Positions 1 through 7,590 of a stretch of 64,000 nucleotides of DNA are shown here, one piece after another. The DNA is from Allobosea sp. Root381 (lineage in GTDB: Bacteria; Pseudomonadota; Alphaproteobacteria; Rhizobiales; Beijerinckiaceae). Within the stretch, counting starts at the first letter, position 1. The number at the start of each line of letters is the position of its first letter. The notes under the pieces are model-generated. The model was not told where the DNA came from, did no database searches, and saw nothing but the letters and a program-made list of their open reading frames with translations. The stretch lies in assembly GCF_001429395.1 (NCBI RefSeq), contig NZ_LMJT01000034.1, positions 124,001 through 188,000 on the forward strand, written 5' to 3'. The translations under genes and the position numbers were made by a program.

Positions 1-1
1 G

Positions 2-178
2 AACTTCATCAAGGCCTATATCGGCCGGCGCCACGCCTTGCGTGGCGTCTATGGCTTCATGACCGCGATGAACTACGCCTTCTACCGCTATCTCAGGGTC
101 GCCAAGCACTGGGAAAGGCGGCTGCAGCGCCGCACGGACGCTGCCGCGCCGCCGCAGCAGAAGTCGGACGAGAACTGA
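2..178 (+). CDS. Glycosyltransferase family 2, C-terminal fragment
   Basis: Only the last 58 residues are in the window; the gene begins upstream. The reading frame starts at base 2 and stops with TGA at 176-178. The peptide (FIKAYIGRRHALRGVYGF, then a YAFYRYLRVAKHWER-type segment) resembles the C-terminal end of small GT2 glycosyltransferases of the LPS core type, where an amphipathic basic tail follows the GT-A fold. Catalytic residues lie outside the window, so substrate and linkage cannot be judged. The family call rests on the tail alone. Confidence 0.6.
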   Translation, partial: NFIKAYIGRRHALRGVYGFMTAMNYAFYRYLRVAKHWERRLQRRTDAAAPPQQKSDEN

Positions 179-222
179 CGGGTCCGCAGCCTGTCACCCG
201 CCGCGGCCGAATCGCGCAGCGC

Positions 223-867
223 TCACGCGCCCGGGTCGGGACGATAGGGCGCACGGCCGCTGGCGAGCGCGCTGTCGAGCAGTTCGAGCCTGTCCTGCCC
301 CCAGAACACCTCGCCATCGAGCACATAGCTCGGTGCGCCGAACACGCCGGCCTCGACGGCAGCGGCAATCGTGGCCTCGTAGCGCAGCTGCAACTCTTCG
401 CCCTCGGCCGCCGCCGCGAGCGCCTGCGCATCGAAGCCGGCCGCCCGCGCGATGGCAAAGATCGCTTCCGGCCGCGTCATGTCGTCGTTGCGGGCCCAGA
501 CGCCAGCCATGATTTCGGCCATGAAACGGCCGGGGTCGCCGCCGGCCGATGCGATCGCGATCACGAAGCGGTCGGCGAGCGAGGGATCGAACGGAAAATG
601 CTTGGGCTGCAGCACGAGCGGCAGCTCGCGACGTTCGCGCCAGCGCTGCAGATCCAGCAGCCGATAGCGCTGGCGCACCGGATGGCGCTTGGGGAGCGGC
701 AGGCCACCCGTCTCGTCGAAGACGGCGCGCAACGGCACCGGCCGGTAGACGATCTCGCAGCCATGCCGCCGCGCGATGTCCAGGAAGAGAGCGTGCCCGA
801 GATAAGTCCAGGGCGAATGCAACGAGAAAAAGTACGCGATCGAGCGGGGCAAGTTCGGGCTTTCCAT
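223..867 (-). CDS. 2-hydroxychromene-2-carboxylate isomerase / DsbA-like family protein
   Basis: A 214-residue protein of the DsbA-like, kappa-GST/HCCA isomerase family. The N-terminus (IAYFFSLHSPWTYLG) matches the family start, with Ser where a thioredoxin has its first Cys. The C-terminal part has the cis-Pro region (GVFGAPSYVLDGEVFWGQDRL), typical of the glutathione-dependent naphthalene-pathway isomerase NahD. No aromatic degradation genes are adjacent, so the true substrate is open and it may be a general glutathione-dependent oxidoreductase. It is cytoplasmic, without a signal peptide, and converges on the upstream glycosyltransferase. Confidence 0.8.
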   Translation of the reverse strand: MESPNLPRSIAYFFSLHSPWTYLGHALFLDIARRHGCEIVYRPVPLRAVFDETGGLPLPKRHPVRQRYRLLDLQRWRERRELPLVLQPKHFPFDPSLADRFVIAIASAGGDPGRFMAEIMAGVWARNDDMTRPEAIFAIARAAGFDAQALAAAAEGEELQLRYEATIAAAVEAGVFGAPSYVLDGEVFWGQDRLELLDSALASGRAPYRPDPGA

Positions 868-1000
868 GATTTGGCCGGCGGAGCTCGTCGCCGCGCGGCG
901 CAGGTTGTCCCCTGTCTCGGACGGCCATGGCGCGCGGCGGCGAATGGTGATGAGGCGGGCAGCGAGACGAGGGGTCGCCGCCCGGTGAGCCCTTCGCCGA

Positions 1001-1285
1001 TCAGGCGGTCCTGTTCTTCAGCCCGCCGATGATGGCGGTCAGGATCGCTCCGCCGGCGCCGCCGCCGATCAGATGCGTCAGGACGCCGCCGATGGTCAGG
1101 TTGCCGCTCTGGGCCGCAGCGCTGACCGCCGGCAGCACGAGAGGGATGAGCTGGCCGAGCACGCCACCGCCGACAAGGCCGGCAAGCGTGTTGCCCAGTG
1201 TTCCGAGATCGAAGGTTGGAGAGGCTTTTCCCGCAGCGTTGCCGCCGATCGCACCGGCAACGAGATTCATCAAAATCTGTTCCAT
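1001..1285 (-). CDS. Small Gly/Ala-rich conserved hypothetical protein
   Basis: A 94-residue protein starting MEQILMNLVAGAIGGNAAGK. The ATG at 1285 is preferred over an upstream start at 1348 because a G-rich ribosome site (GGGGGTAGC) lies just before it. The sequence is two Gly-rich hydrophobic stretches (GNTLAGLVGGGVLGQLIPLV and GGAGGAILTAIIGGL) separated by a short polar part, so membrane association is plausible. It follows pgeF by about 100 bp on the same strand and may be the last gene of the lgt-midA-pgeF operon. Function unknown. Confidence 0.65.
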   Translation of the reverse strand: MEQILMNLVAGAIGGNAAGKASPTFDLGTLGNTLAGLVGGGVLGQLIPLVLPAVSAAAQSGNLTIGGVLTHLIGGGAGGAILTAIIGGLKNRTA

Positions 1286-1387
1286 GCTACCCCCAAAAGC
1301 CACATGATGTGGCGAGGGAACGATGACTCCGGCGCTGAGTCGATGCAACTCCCACTGGAAACGCGGCGGGAGTTCGCCAGATGGAGT

Positions 1388-2152
1388 TCAGCCCAGCGCG
1401 ATCGCCGAGATCAGCCGGCCGTAGTCGGGCTCGGAGCGGTGGGTCGCGCGCCGATAGCTGAAAAAGCGCTGCTCGTCGCCATAAGTGCACAGCGAGAGAT
1501 CGATGAAGCGGCCGATTCCCGCCTCCTGCGCCTTCGAGGCGATGAAGGCCGGCAGGTCGAACATCCCATGGGCCGGCCGCTCGGAGGCGGTGAAGAAGCG
1601 CGCATAGGTCGCGTTCGCCGCCTTGAAGCGCTCCAGGAACTCCGGGCCGACCTCGTAAGCCTTCGCGCTGATCGTCGGCCCGAGCACGGCGATGATGCGC
1701 TCGCGGCGCGCACCGAGCTTTTCCATGGCGGTGACGGTCGCGGCGACAATGCCGGTGAAGGCGCCCTTCCAGCCGGCATGCGCCGCGCCGATCACCTTCG
1801 CCTCGCTGTCCGCGAACAAGATCGGCCCGCAATCGGCCGTGGACACGCCGAGCGCGACGCCGGGCGCGACGCTGACCATGGCATCGGCCTTCGGCCTGTC
1901 GCCGGTCCAAGGGCCGGTCACGATCTCCACATCGGCCGAATGCACCTGGTAGAGGCTGACGAGGTGGCCCGGCGCCACATCGAGCTTTGCCGCCATGCGC
2001 GCCCGGTTCTCCGTGACGGCGGCCTTGTCGTCGGCGGAACCGCTACCGCCGTTCAGCGAGGCATAGATGCCGGTCGAGACGCCGCCCTCGCGGGTGAAGA
2101 AGGCATGGCGGATGCCGGTTTCGGCGGCGAGATCGGCAGAGGTGATGAGCAT
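1388..2152 (-). CDS. pgeF: Peptidoglycan editing factor PgeF (YfiH/laccase-domain family)
   Basis: A 254-residue protein of the YfiH family (formerly polyphenol oxidase/laccase domain), a Cu/Zn-binding enzyme that removes wrongly incorporated L-Ser from peptidoglycan precursors. The three metal/active-site motifs are visible: QVHSADV (His), STADCGPIL (Cys) and GAAHAGWKGAF (His). The length is normal. It lies 33 bp after midA and is the third gene of lgt-midA-pgeF, an arrangement frequent in Rhizobiales. The ATG at 2152 begins MLITSADLAAETGIRHAFFT, the expected family start. Confidence 0.9.
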   Translation of the reverse strand: MLITSADLAAETGIRHAFFTREGGVSTGIYASLNGGSGSADDKAAVTENRARMAAKLDVAPGHLVSLYQVHSADVEIVTGPWTGDRPKADAMVSVAPGVALGVSTADCGPILFADSEAKVIGAAHAGWKGAFTGIVAATVTAMEKLGARRERIIAVLGPTISAKAYEVGPEFLERFKAANATYARFFTASERPAHGMFDLPAFIASKAQEAGIGRFIDLSLCTYGDEQRFFSYRRATHRSEPDYGRLISAIALG

Positions 2153-2185
2153 CGTATCGTCCGGTTTCGCGGCGTGCCGCTGTCG

Positions 2186-3283
2186 TCAGCCCTGCTCTGG
2201 CAGCCGATGAAGGTCAAATCCGGGCAGCGGCGGCAAGTCGGGATGGGTTAGCGCGAGAACCTTGAACAAATCGCCCATGCCGGTCGCAGCCCCCGCGGTC
2301 AGGCGGTCGAATGCGGCTGCGATCTCTTGTGCCTGCTCCGGGCTCGCCTTGCCGGAAAGCGCTTGGGCGCGTTCGGCCAGCCCCAATGCGAGCAGGAAAG
2401 CGCCCTGCCGCACCGGGCCATGCGCCGCCGCGCCGGCGCGCAAGCCGGCCTGCGCCATCCGCGCGAAATCGACATGCACGGTGAGGTCGGCATCGCCCGG
2501 TCCGGACAGCGGATCGACGAAGGCGTGCCGCCGCATCGCCTGCAGCGTGTCGCCGAAACCGGTTTCGGCCGAGCCGTAATCGAGGAACAGCGCTCCGCCG
2601 CCGAAGCGCCCGACATGGCCCGCGACCCGCGAAACCAGAGCGAGCGCGGCGTGCGGCTGCTCGAGAACGGCGCCCATCGGCCCCGGCGGCAGCGGCGCCT
2701 GCGCCTCGGCGTGGCCTGAAAGGCCGAACACCAGCTCGCCTTCGGCATCGAGCCCCACCAGCCGCTGGCGCCAGCCTTCCGGCGTCATCACGAACTGGTC
2801 CAGCGGCAAGGCGTCCAGCAGCTCGTTGGCGATGACGATGGCCGGGCCCTCCAGCGCCGTCTCGGCACGATCATGCCAAACCGGCTCGGCCTTGCCGGCC
2901 AGCGTCTCCTTCTGGATCTCGCGCAGCACCGGGCTGGTCTCGACCAGATGCACGCAAGCCGCCTCGCGGAAGCCCGGCACGATCCGCGCCGCGCGCAGCA
3001 TGTCGGCCATCAGCGTACCGCGCCCGGGCCCGATCTCGACCAGGGCGAAACGCGGCGGCGCGCCCATCGCCTGCCAGAGATGCCCCGCCCAGAGCCCGAG
3101 CATCTCGCCGAACATCTGGCTGATCTCGGGCGCAGTGGTGAAGTCGCCCGCCGCGCCGAAGGGATCGCGCGTCATGTAGTAGCCGTGCTGCGGATGCGAG
3201 AGCGCGAGCGCCATGTAGTGCGAGACCGGGAGCGGCCCTTCGTCGGCGATCAGGCGGACGAGTTCCGCCTTGAGCGCGCTCAC
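2186..3283 (-). CDS. SAM-dependent methyltransferase, MidA/NDUFAF7 family
   Basis: A 365-residue class I methyltransferase of the MidA family, whose mitochondrial member NDUFAF7 methylates an arginine of complex I. The SAM-binding motif I is VEIGPGRGTLMADML, and the characteristic N-terminal PLPVSHYMALALSHPQHGYY and IVIANELLDALP segments are present. It starts with GTG at 3283, overlapping the lgt stop codon in a GTGA arrangement, so the two are translationally coupled. Whether the bacterial protein acts on respiratory complex I is inference from the mitochondrial member. Confidence 0.88.
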   Translation of the reverse strand: MSALKAELVRLIADEGPLPVSHYMALALSHPQHGYYMTRDPFGAAGDFTTAPEISQMFGEMLGLWAGHLWQAMGAPPRFALVEIGPGRGTLMADMLRAARIVPGFREAACVHLVETSPVLREIQKETLAGKAEPVWHDRAETALEGPAIVIANELLDALPLDQFVMTPEGWRQRLVGLDAEGELVFGLSGHAEAQAPLPPGPMGAVLEQPHAALALVSRVAGHVGRFGGGALFLDYGSAETGFGDTLQAMRRHAFVDPLSGPGDADLTVHVDFARMAQAGLRAGAAAHGPVRQGAFLLALGLAERAQALSGKASPEQAQEIAAAFDRLTAGAATGMGDLFKVLALTHPDLPPLPGFDLHRLPEQG

Positions 3284-4119
3284 GCGGCGGTCCGCCTTGC
3301 GCGAAGTGCCAGGAAGAGCCCGGCGACGAAGAGCGGCAGCGACAGCAGCATGCCCATGGTGATCCCGCCCGACAGCGCATCGACCGAACGGCCGAACAGG
3401 AAGCCGAGCTGCGGGTCCGGCTCGCGGAAGAACTCGCAGACGATGCGCGCCACCGCATAGCCCATGCCGAACACCCCGGCGACGAGGCCCGGCCGCCGGA
3501 AGCCGCCAGCCCTGACCAGCAGCGCCAGCAGGATGAACAGCAGAAGCCCCTCCCCCAGCGCCTCATAAAGCTGGCTCGGATGGCGCGGCAACGGCCCGGC
3601 ATTCGGAAAGACCATGGCCCAGGGCACGTCCGGCGCCGAACGCCCCCAGAGCTCGGCATTGATGAAATTGGCGATGCGGCCGAGGAAGAGCCCGATCGGC
3701 ACCACCGCGGCGGCGAGATCGAACACCGAGAGCATCGGATAGCCGCGCCGCTTCGCGAACAGCCAAAGCCCCGTCGCCGCGCCGACGAGCCCGCCATGGA
3801 ACGACATGCCACCCTGCCAGATCGCGAGGATGTCCTGCGGCCGGGAGAGATAGCGCTGGAGATCGTAGAACAGCACGAAGCCGAGTCGCCCGCCGAGCAC
3901 GACGCCGAGCGCGACGAACAGCAGCATGTCGTCGAGTTCCTCTGCCTTCGGCCGGGCACGGCCGCCCCAGAGCGGCTCGGACGCCACCAGCCGGCGCGCA
4001 TACCACCAGCCGCCGAGGAGGCCTACGACATAGGCGAGCCCATACCATTTCACCGAGAGCGGCCCGAGCTGCAGCGCGACGGGGTCGATCATCGGAAAGG
4101 CGATGGCGAAGCTGGGCAT
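3280..4119 (-). CDS. lgt: Prolipoprotein diacylglyceryl transferase
   Basis: A 279-residue integral membrane enzyme that transfers diacylglycerol from phosphatidylglycerol to the lipobox Cys of prolipoproteins, the first step of lipoprotein maturation. Seven hydrophobic segments are seen, with the family motifs WYGLAYVVGLL near the N-terminus, the Lgt signature around residues 135-150 (LGRIANFINAELWGR) and the RHPSQLYEA region. The ATG at 4119 (MPSFAIAFPMIDPVALQLG) fits the usual length; an in-frame ATG at 4146 would add nine residues. First gene of lgt-midA-pgeF. A likely client, the lipoprotein at 22044, lies in this window. Confidence 0.93.
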   Translation of the reverse strand: MPSFAIAFPMIDPVALQLGPLSVKWYGLAYVVGLLGGWWYARRLVASEPLWGGRARPKAEELDDMLLFVALGVVLGGRLGFVLFYDLQRYLSRPQDILAIWQGGMSFHGGLVGAATGLWLFAKRRGYPMLSVFDLAAAVVPIGLFLGRIANFINAELWGRSAPDVPWAMVFPNAGPLPRHPSQLYEALGEGLLLFILLALLVRAGGFRRPGLVAGVFGMGYAVARIVCEFFREPDPQLGFLFGRSVDALSGGITMGMLLSLPLFVAGLFLALRARRTAA

Positions 4120-4208
4120 GCACGTTACGTCCGGTGGCGGGCGCATGGTGATGGCTGCGCCGCCGCGATGCGGTCAAGCGAAAAGGCTCGCGCTGGCAAC
4201 GCACCGAG

Positions 4209-4246
4209 CGAGACTGCGCCGGTTCAAAGAGGCCGGCGCAGTCTCG
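4209..4246 (-). terminator. Strong hairpin after the DUF1254 gene
   Basis: A perfect 14-bp inverted repeat (arms 4209-4222 and 4233-4246, CGAGACTGCGCCGG) with a 10-nt loop begins 7 bp after the stop codon of the DUF1254 gene. It has no T-run on either side, so it is terminator-like or protects the 3' end rather than being a classical intrinsic terminator. Confidence 0.55.
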
Positions 4247-4252
4247 AGATTG

Positions 4253-5689
4253 CTATTGTCCCACCAGTGCCGGCAGAGCCTGAACCTTGGTCACCGGCGG
4301 CGGGTTCCAGCGTCCGGTGAGCGCGTCCGATTGCGGACCATAAAGCCGCATCGTCAGGTTGAACGGCCCTTTCGGAGCCGGCAGCCAGTTGGCCTCCCGG
4401 TCCTTTCCGGGGCTCTCGTTCTGCAGATACAGCGTCAGCGAGCCGTCGGGATTGTATTTGAACGGCATCCAGCTGCTGACGGCGAAGCGATTGAGGCTGT
4501 TGGCGACCTGGAAACCCTCCTGATCATAGAGCGTGATCGACCAGAACGCGTTGACCGGCGGGGCGGCCCCCTTCTCGAACTGGATCGTGTACTTGCCGCC
4601 CCCGTCGAGCGGCCTGCCGGCTTCGTCGCCGAGATTCAGCGGATAGATCGCGTCCTCCGGCAGGTTCGCGCCGAGCCCGACCTGCGCCACGATGGCCCGC
4701 TTGAGATAGTAGTTGCCGTAGACGCCCATCGTGTCGGTGTTCATCGACCAGTGGTTGACGACGCGCGCCAGCGTCGGAATCTTCCACTCCATCAGCTTGC
4801 GCGCAGCCTCCGGCGTGCCTTCCAGCCCCTTCTTCGCAGCGGGGGAGAGCTTGTCGGGATCGAAGCCCTTGCCCGGCTCGATACCGATGCGCTTCATCCG
4901 CGCGATGATCGGCTGGTCGGTGAGATGCGGCGGGTGCAGCTTCAGGAGCTCGGCCGCATAGGCGAAGTACTGCGCGACCGGCATGGAATCGACCTGCAGC
5001 TTCGGCGCGGTCTTCATGTCGACGGCGGGGTCTATCTTCACCTCCACGGCGCGGGGCGGCTTGCCCCAATCCGACAGCGGCGTGACCTTGTAGCCGGCCT
5101 GGATCTTGTGGACCGCGTCGTAATCGGCCGGCCCGTCCGTCTTGGTCCGGCCGATGACCCAGACGGTCGGCGTCGGGGCGTCGATCCGCGTCATCTCCTC
5201 GGGAACCTGGCCGCTCCATTTCGGCGGAGCGAGCAGGAAGTTGCCGGCCTGCGTTCCGGTCGTGCGCCACCCCGGCGATGCGAACACGTCGGACCACATG
5301 TCGAGCATCGGCATGAGATAGAACCGCCCGCCTGTATCGGGCACGGACACCACCGCGGCATCCTTCGACATGTCGATCCAGGCGATCGAGTACAGCGTGT
5401 CGAAATTGGGCCGCACGACGTCCCTGAAATCGGCGGGCGGGAATTCGGGGACGTTGACGAACATGTTCATCGGCCCGCGCCCGAAGACCTTGCCGGGCTC
5501 GATATTGGTGGCCTGCCGGCGCGTGATATCCATCGTCACCAGCGGATAGAGATAGATATAGGCGTCGACCGCGATCGAATGCGCCTCGGCTTCGGTCGGG
5601 GGCGGAGCGGCGCCTTGAGCCAGCGCCGCCGGAGCGGCAAACGAAACCAATAAAGCACAGATAGACGAGACAAAAAAATCTCTAGCCAT
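4253..5689 (-). CDS. Secreted DUF1254/DUF1214 domain protein
   Basis: A 478-residue exported protein. The ATG at 5689 is chosen because GGAGGGG stands 4 bases upstream and a Sec signal peptide follows at once (hydrophobic core SSICALLVSFAAPAALAQ, cleavage near AQG). After it come the DUF1254 domain (VDAYIYLYPLVTMDITRRQ, FVNVPEFPP, NFDTLYSIAWIDMS) and the C-terminal DUF1214 domain (FWSITLYDQEGFQVANSLNRF, then SLTLYLQNESPGKDREANWL). Such proteins are common in the periplasm of Proteobacteria and have no assigned biochemical activity. It is monocistronic, with its own promoter region upstream and a hairpin downstream. Confidence 0.88.
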   Translation of the reverse strand: MARDFFVSSICALLVSFAAPAALAQGAAPPPTEAEAHSIAVDAYIYLYPLVTMDITRRQATNIEPGKVFGRGPMNMFVNVPEFPPADFRDVVRPNFDTLYSIAWIDMSKDAAVVSVPDTGGRFYLMPMLDMWSDVFASPGWRTTGTQAGNFLLAPPKWSGQVPEEMTRIDAPTPTVWVIGRTKTDGPADYDAVHKIQAGYKVTPLSDWGKPPRAVEVKIDPAVDMKTAPKLQVDSMPVAQYFAYAAELLKLHPPHLTDQPIIARMKRIGIEPGKGFDPDKLSPAAKKGLEGTPEAARKLMEWKIPTLARVVNHWSMNTDTMGVYGNYYLKRAIVAQVGLGANLPEDAIYPLNLGDEAGRPLDGGGKYTIQFEKGAAPPVNAFWSITLYDQEGFQVANSLNRFAVSSWMPFKYNPDGSLTLYLQNESPGKDREANWLPAPKGPFNLTMRLYGPQSDALTGRWNPPPVTKVQALPALVGQ

Positions 5690-5831
5690 CTTCCCCTCCG
5701 GTGCTGATTTATTGAATGAACCTAGATGACGGCCATGCATATCCTTCTGCTGAAGCCGCACCACCGCAGCGCGTTTCGATAGTGGCTGAGCATCTTGCCG
5801 GGGTCACTGCGAGCCCGGGCAAGCCTGGCCG

Positions 5832-5859
5832 ATTATGACCCTGCGTAAGCGTCACGCAA
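5832..5859 (-). promoter_or_regulatory. Possible sigma70-type promoter of the DUF1254 gene
   Basis: On the minus strand TTGCGT (5859-5854) and CATAAT (5837-5832) are separated by 16 bases. The -35 box lies in a small inverted repeat (TGCGT...ACGCA). It would give a leader of about 135 bases. This is a pattern match only. Confidence 0.3.
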
Positions 5860-5955
5860 CCCGGCAGATCGGCGGCTCGCGAAACCCAGAGCCTGCTCGA
5901 TGGCATGGGCGTATCGCCCGACGACGGCGGCCTGAAAGCGTGCTGGAACTGCGCC

Positions 5956-5995
5956 GTCATTCCGGGGCATGCCGCAGGCCCGCGCCCGGAATGAC
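5956..5995. repeat. Palindromic repeat, GTCATTCCGGG type
   Basis: Perfect 11-bp inverted arms GTCATTCCGGG (5956-5966) and CCCGGAATGAC (5985-5995) surround a GC-rich centre. The same end sequence bounds the longer element at 56433-56562. Confidence 0.65.
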
Positions 5996-6066
5996 CGGTA
6001 TTGCCGGCGGATCAGCCTTGCGAAGTCAGGCGATGCCGCCCGGCAAGATCGACACCACCCGCGTCG

Positions 6067-7086
6067 TCACAGCTTCACAACGAGCTTGCCGAAATTCGCG
6101 CCGTCCAGAAGCCCGATGAAGGCCTCGGGCGCGTTGGCGAGGCCCTCGACGATGTCCTCCTTGTACTTCACCGCCCCGGTCGCGATCCAGGACGCCATCT
6201 CGCGCTCGAAGGCGGGGCGCTGCTCGGCGACGAATTCGCGCTGGATGAAACCGCGGATGGTCAGGCTCTTGGTCAGGATCTGGCGCATCAGCACGGGCAG
6301 GCGATCCGGCCCCTCGAAATCGCCGCTGCTGTTGTACTGGGCGATCAGCCCGCAGACCGGGATGCGCGCGAAGGGGTTGAGCAGCGGGAACACCGCATCC
6401 CAGACCTTGCCGCCGACATTCTCGAAATAGACGTCGATGCCTTTCGGACAGGCCGCCGCCAACTGCGCCGGGAAGTCGGGCGCCTTGTGATCGATGACCG
6501 CATCAAAACCGAAGACATCGCGAACATAGGCGCATTTCTCCGCCCCACCGGCGATGCCGACCGCCCTCGCCCCCTTGATCCGCGCGATCTGGCCGACCGC
6601 CGAGCCGACCGGCCCGCTCGCCGCGGCGACGACGACCGTCTCGCCCGGCTTCGGCTGGCCGATGGTGAGGAGGCCGGAATAGGCGGTGAAGCCGGGCATG
6701 CCGAGCACGCCGAGCGCCGTCGTGAGCGGGGCCGCGGCGGGGTCGAGCTTGCGCAAGCCCTCGCCCTTGGCCAGCGCATGCGACCGCCAGCCCGAATGCG
6801 AGAGCACGATGTCGCCGGCCTTGAAGCCCGGATGCCGGCTCTCGAGCACTTCGGCAACGGTCCCGCCCTCCATCGCCTGGCCGATCTCGACCGGCGCGGA
6901 ATAGGATTTCGCATCGCTCATCCGGCCGCGCATATAGGGGTCGAGCGAGAGATAGAGGATCTTCAGCAGCACCTGGCCATCGGACGGCGCCGGGATCGGC
7001 CCCTGCTCCAGACGAAAGTTCGCGGACGTCGGCCGCCCTTCGGGGCGCGAGGCCAGGACGATCTGCTGGGTTTCGACTTCAGACAT
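6067..7086 (-). CDS. NADP-dependent oxidoreductase, zinc-independent MDR family
   Basis: A 339-residue medium-chain reductase of the leukotriene B4 dehydrogenase/CurA-like group. The N-terminus (QIVLASRPEGRPTSANFRLE) and LYLSLDPYMRGRMSD are the group's hallmark. The Rossmann segment reads TVVVAAASGPVGSAVGQIA, and the KGIDVYFENVGG motif follows. No zinc-binding Cys or His are present, as expected; such enzymes reduce the double bond of alpha,beta-unsaturated carbonyls with NADPH. The start is ATG 7086, or ATG 7095, which would add three residues. It overlaps the end of the NUDIX gene by 8 bp, so the two are probably one transcript. Confidence 0.88.
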   Translation of the reverse strand: MSEVETQQIVLASRPEGRPTSANFRLEQGPIPAPSDGQVLLKILYLSLDPYMRGRMSDAKSYSAPVEIGQAMEGGTVAEVLESRHPGFKAGDIVLSHSGWRSHALAKGEGLRKLDPAAAPLTTALGVLGMPGFTAYSGLLTIGQPKPGETVVVAAASGPVGSAVGQIARIKGARAVGIAGGAEKCAYVRDVFGFDAVIDHKAPDFPAQLAAACPKGIDVYFENVGGKVWDAVFPLLNPFARIPVCGLIAQYNSSGDFEGPDRLPVLMRQILTKSLTIRGFIQREFVAEQRPAFEREMASWIATGAVKYKEDIVEGLANAPEAFIGLLDGANFGKLVVKL

Positions 7087-7531
7087 CACGGACATGACCT
7101 TTCAGGATGGCGGGAAGGTTGTCGGGCCAAATCGTCACGATCGATTCGACGAGGTCTGTCATCGACCACCATTTGGCCTCGGTCATGACGTCGCGTCCCT
7201 GGGCCGTCCAGCCATCTGTGGACAGAACCGTTTCGTCGACATCAATCAGGAAGAAGCGCTCCTGCGCCATCACCTGCTCGCCATCGGGAAGCTGAAGCAC
7301 GAACTCCCGCGTAGCAATCGATGGACCGATCGCCTCCACAAGAATGCCGGTTTCCTCGCGCAGTTCCCGGATCGCGGCCTCCTCATATGTTTCGCCGGGA
7401 TCGAGCCCGCCACCCGGCGTGGCCCAGGAGTCCTGACCGGCCAGCGCACCATCTCGGAAGACGAAGCGGAAGAGCAGCACGCGCCCTTCGCGATCGACGA
7501 TCAGCAACCTCGACGAGGGGCGACAGCGCAT
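7079..7531 (-). CDS. NUDIX hydrolase
   Basis: A 150-residue protein with a complete Nudix box at about residues 40-63 (GGGLDPGETYEEAAIREL, then REETGI), which binds the divalent metal and cleaves a nucleoside-diphosphate-linked substrate. The substrate cannot be read from sequence. It lies first in a two-gene unit with the oxidoreductase downstream and is divergent from uvrC, whose start is 60 bp away, so both promoters must lie in that short gap. Confidence 0.85.
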   Translation of the reverse strand: MRCRPSSRLLIVDREGRVLLFRFVFRDGALAGQDSWATPGGGLDPGETYEEAAIRELREETGILVEAIGPSIATREFVLQLPDGEQVMAQERFFLIDVDETVLSTDGWTAQGRDVMTEAKWWSMTDLVESIVTIWPDNLPAILKGHVRDV

Positions 7532-7590
7532 GAACTAAATCCCTTACTGGATCATCCTGCTGACATGACGAAACGCCTCGCGCATCCTAC

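Larger units (their letters stand above)
5690..6066. other. Gene-free region with a short palindromic repeat
   Basis: This 377-bp stretch separates two minus-strand genes. I see no credible gene. It holds a possible promoter for the DUF1254 gene (5832-5859) and a palindromic repeat (5956-5995), described separately. Confidence 0.6.
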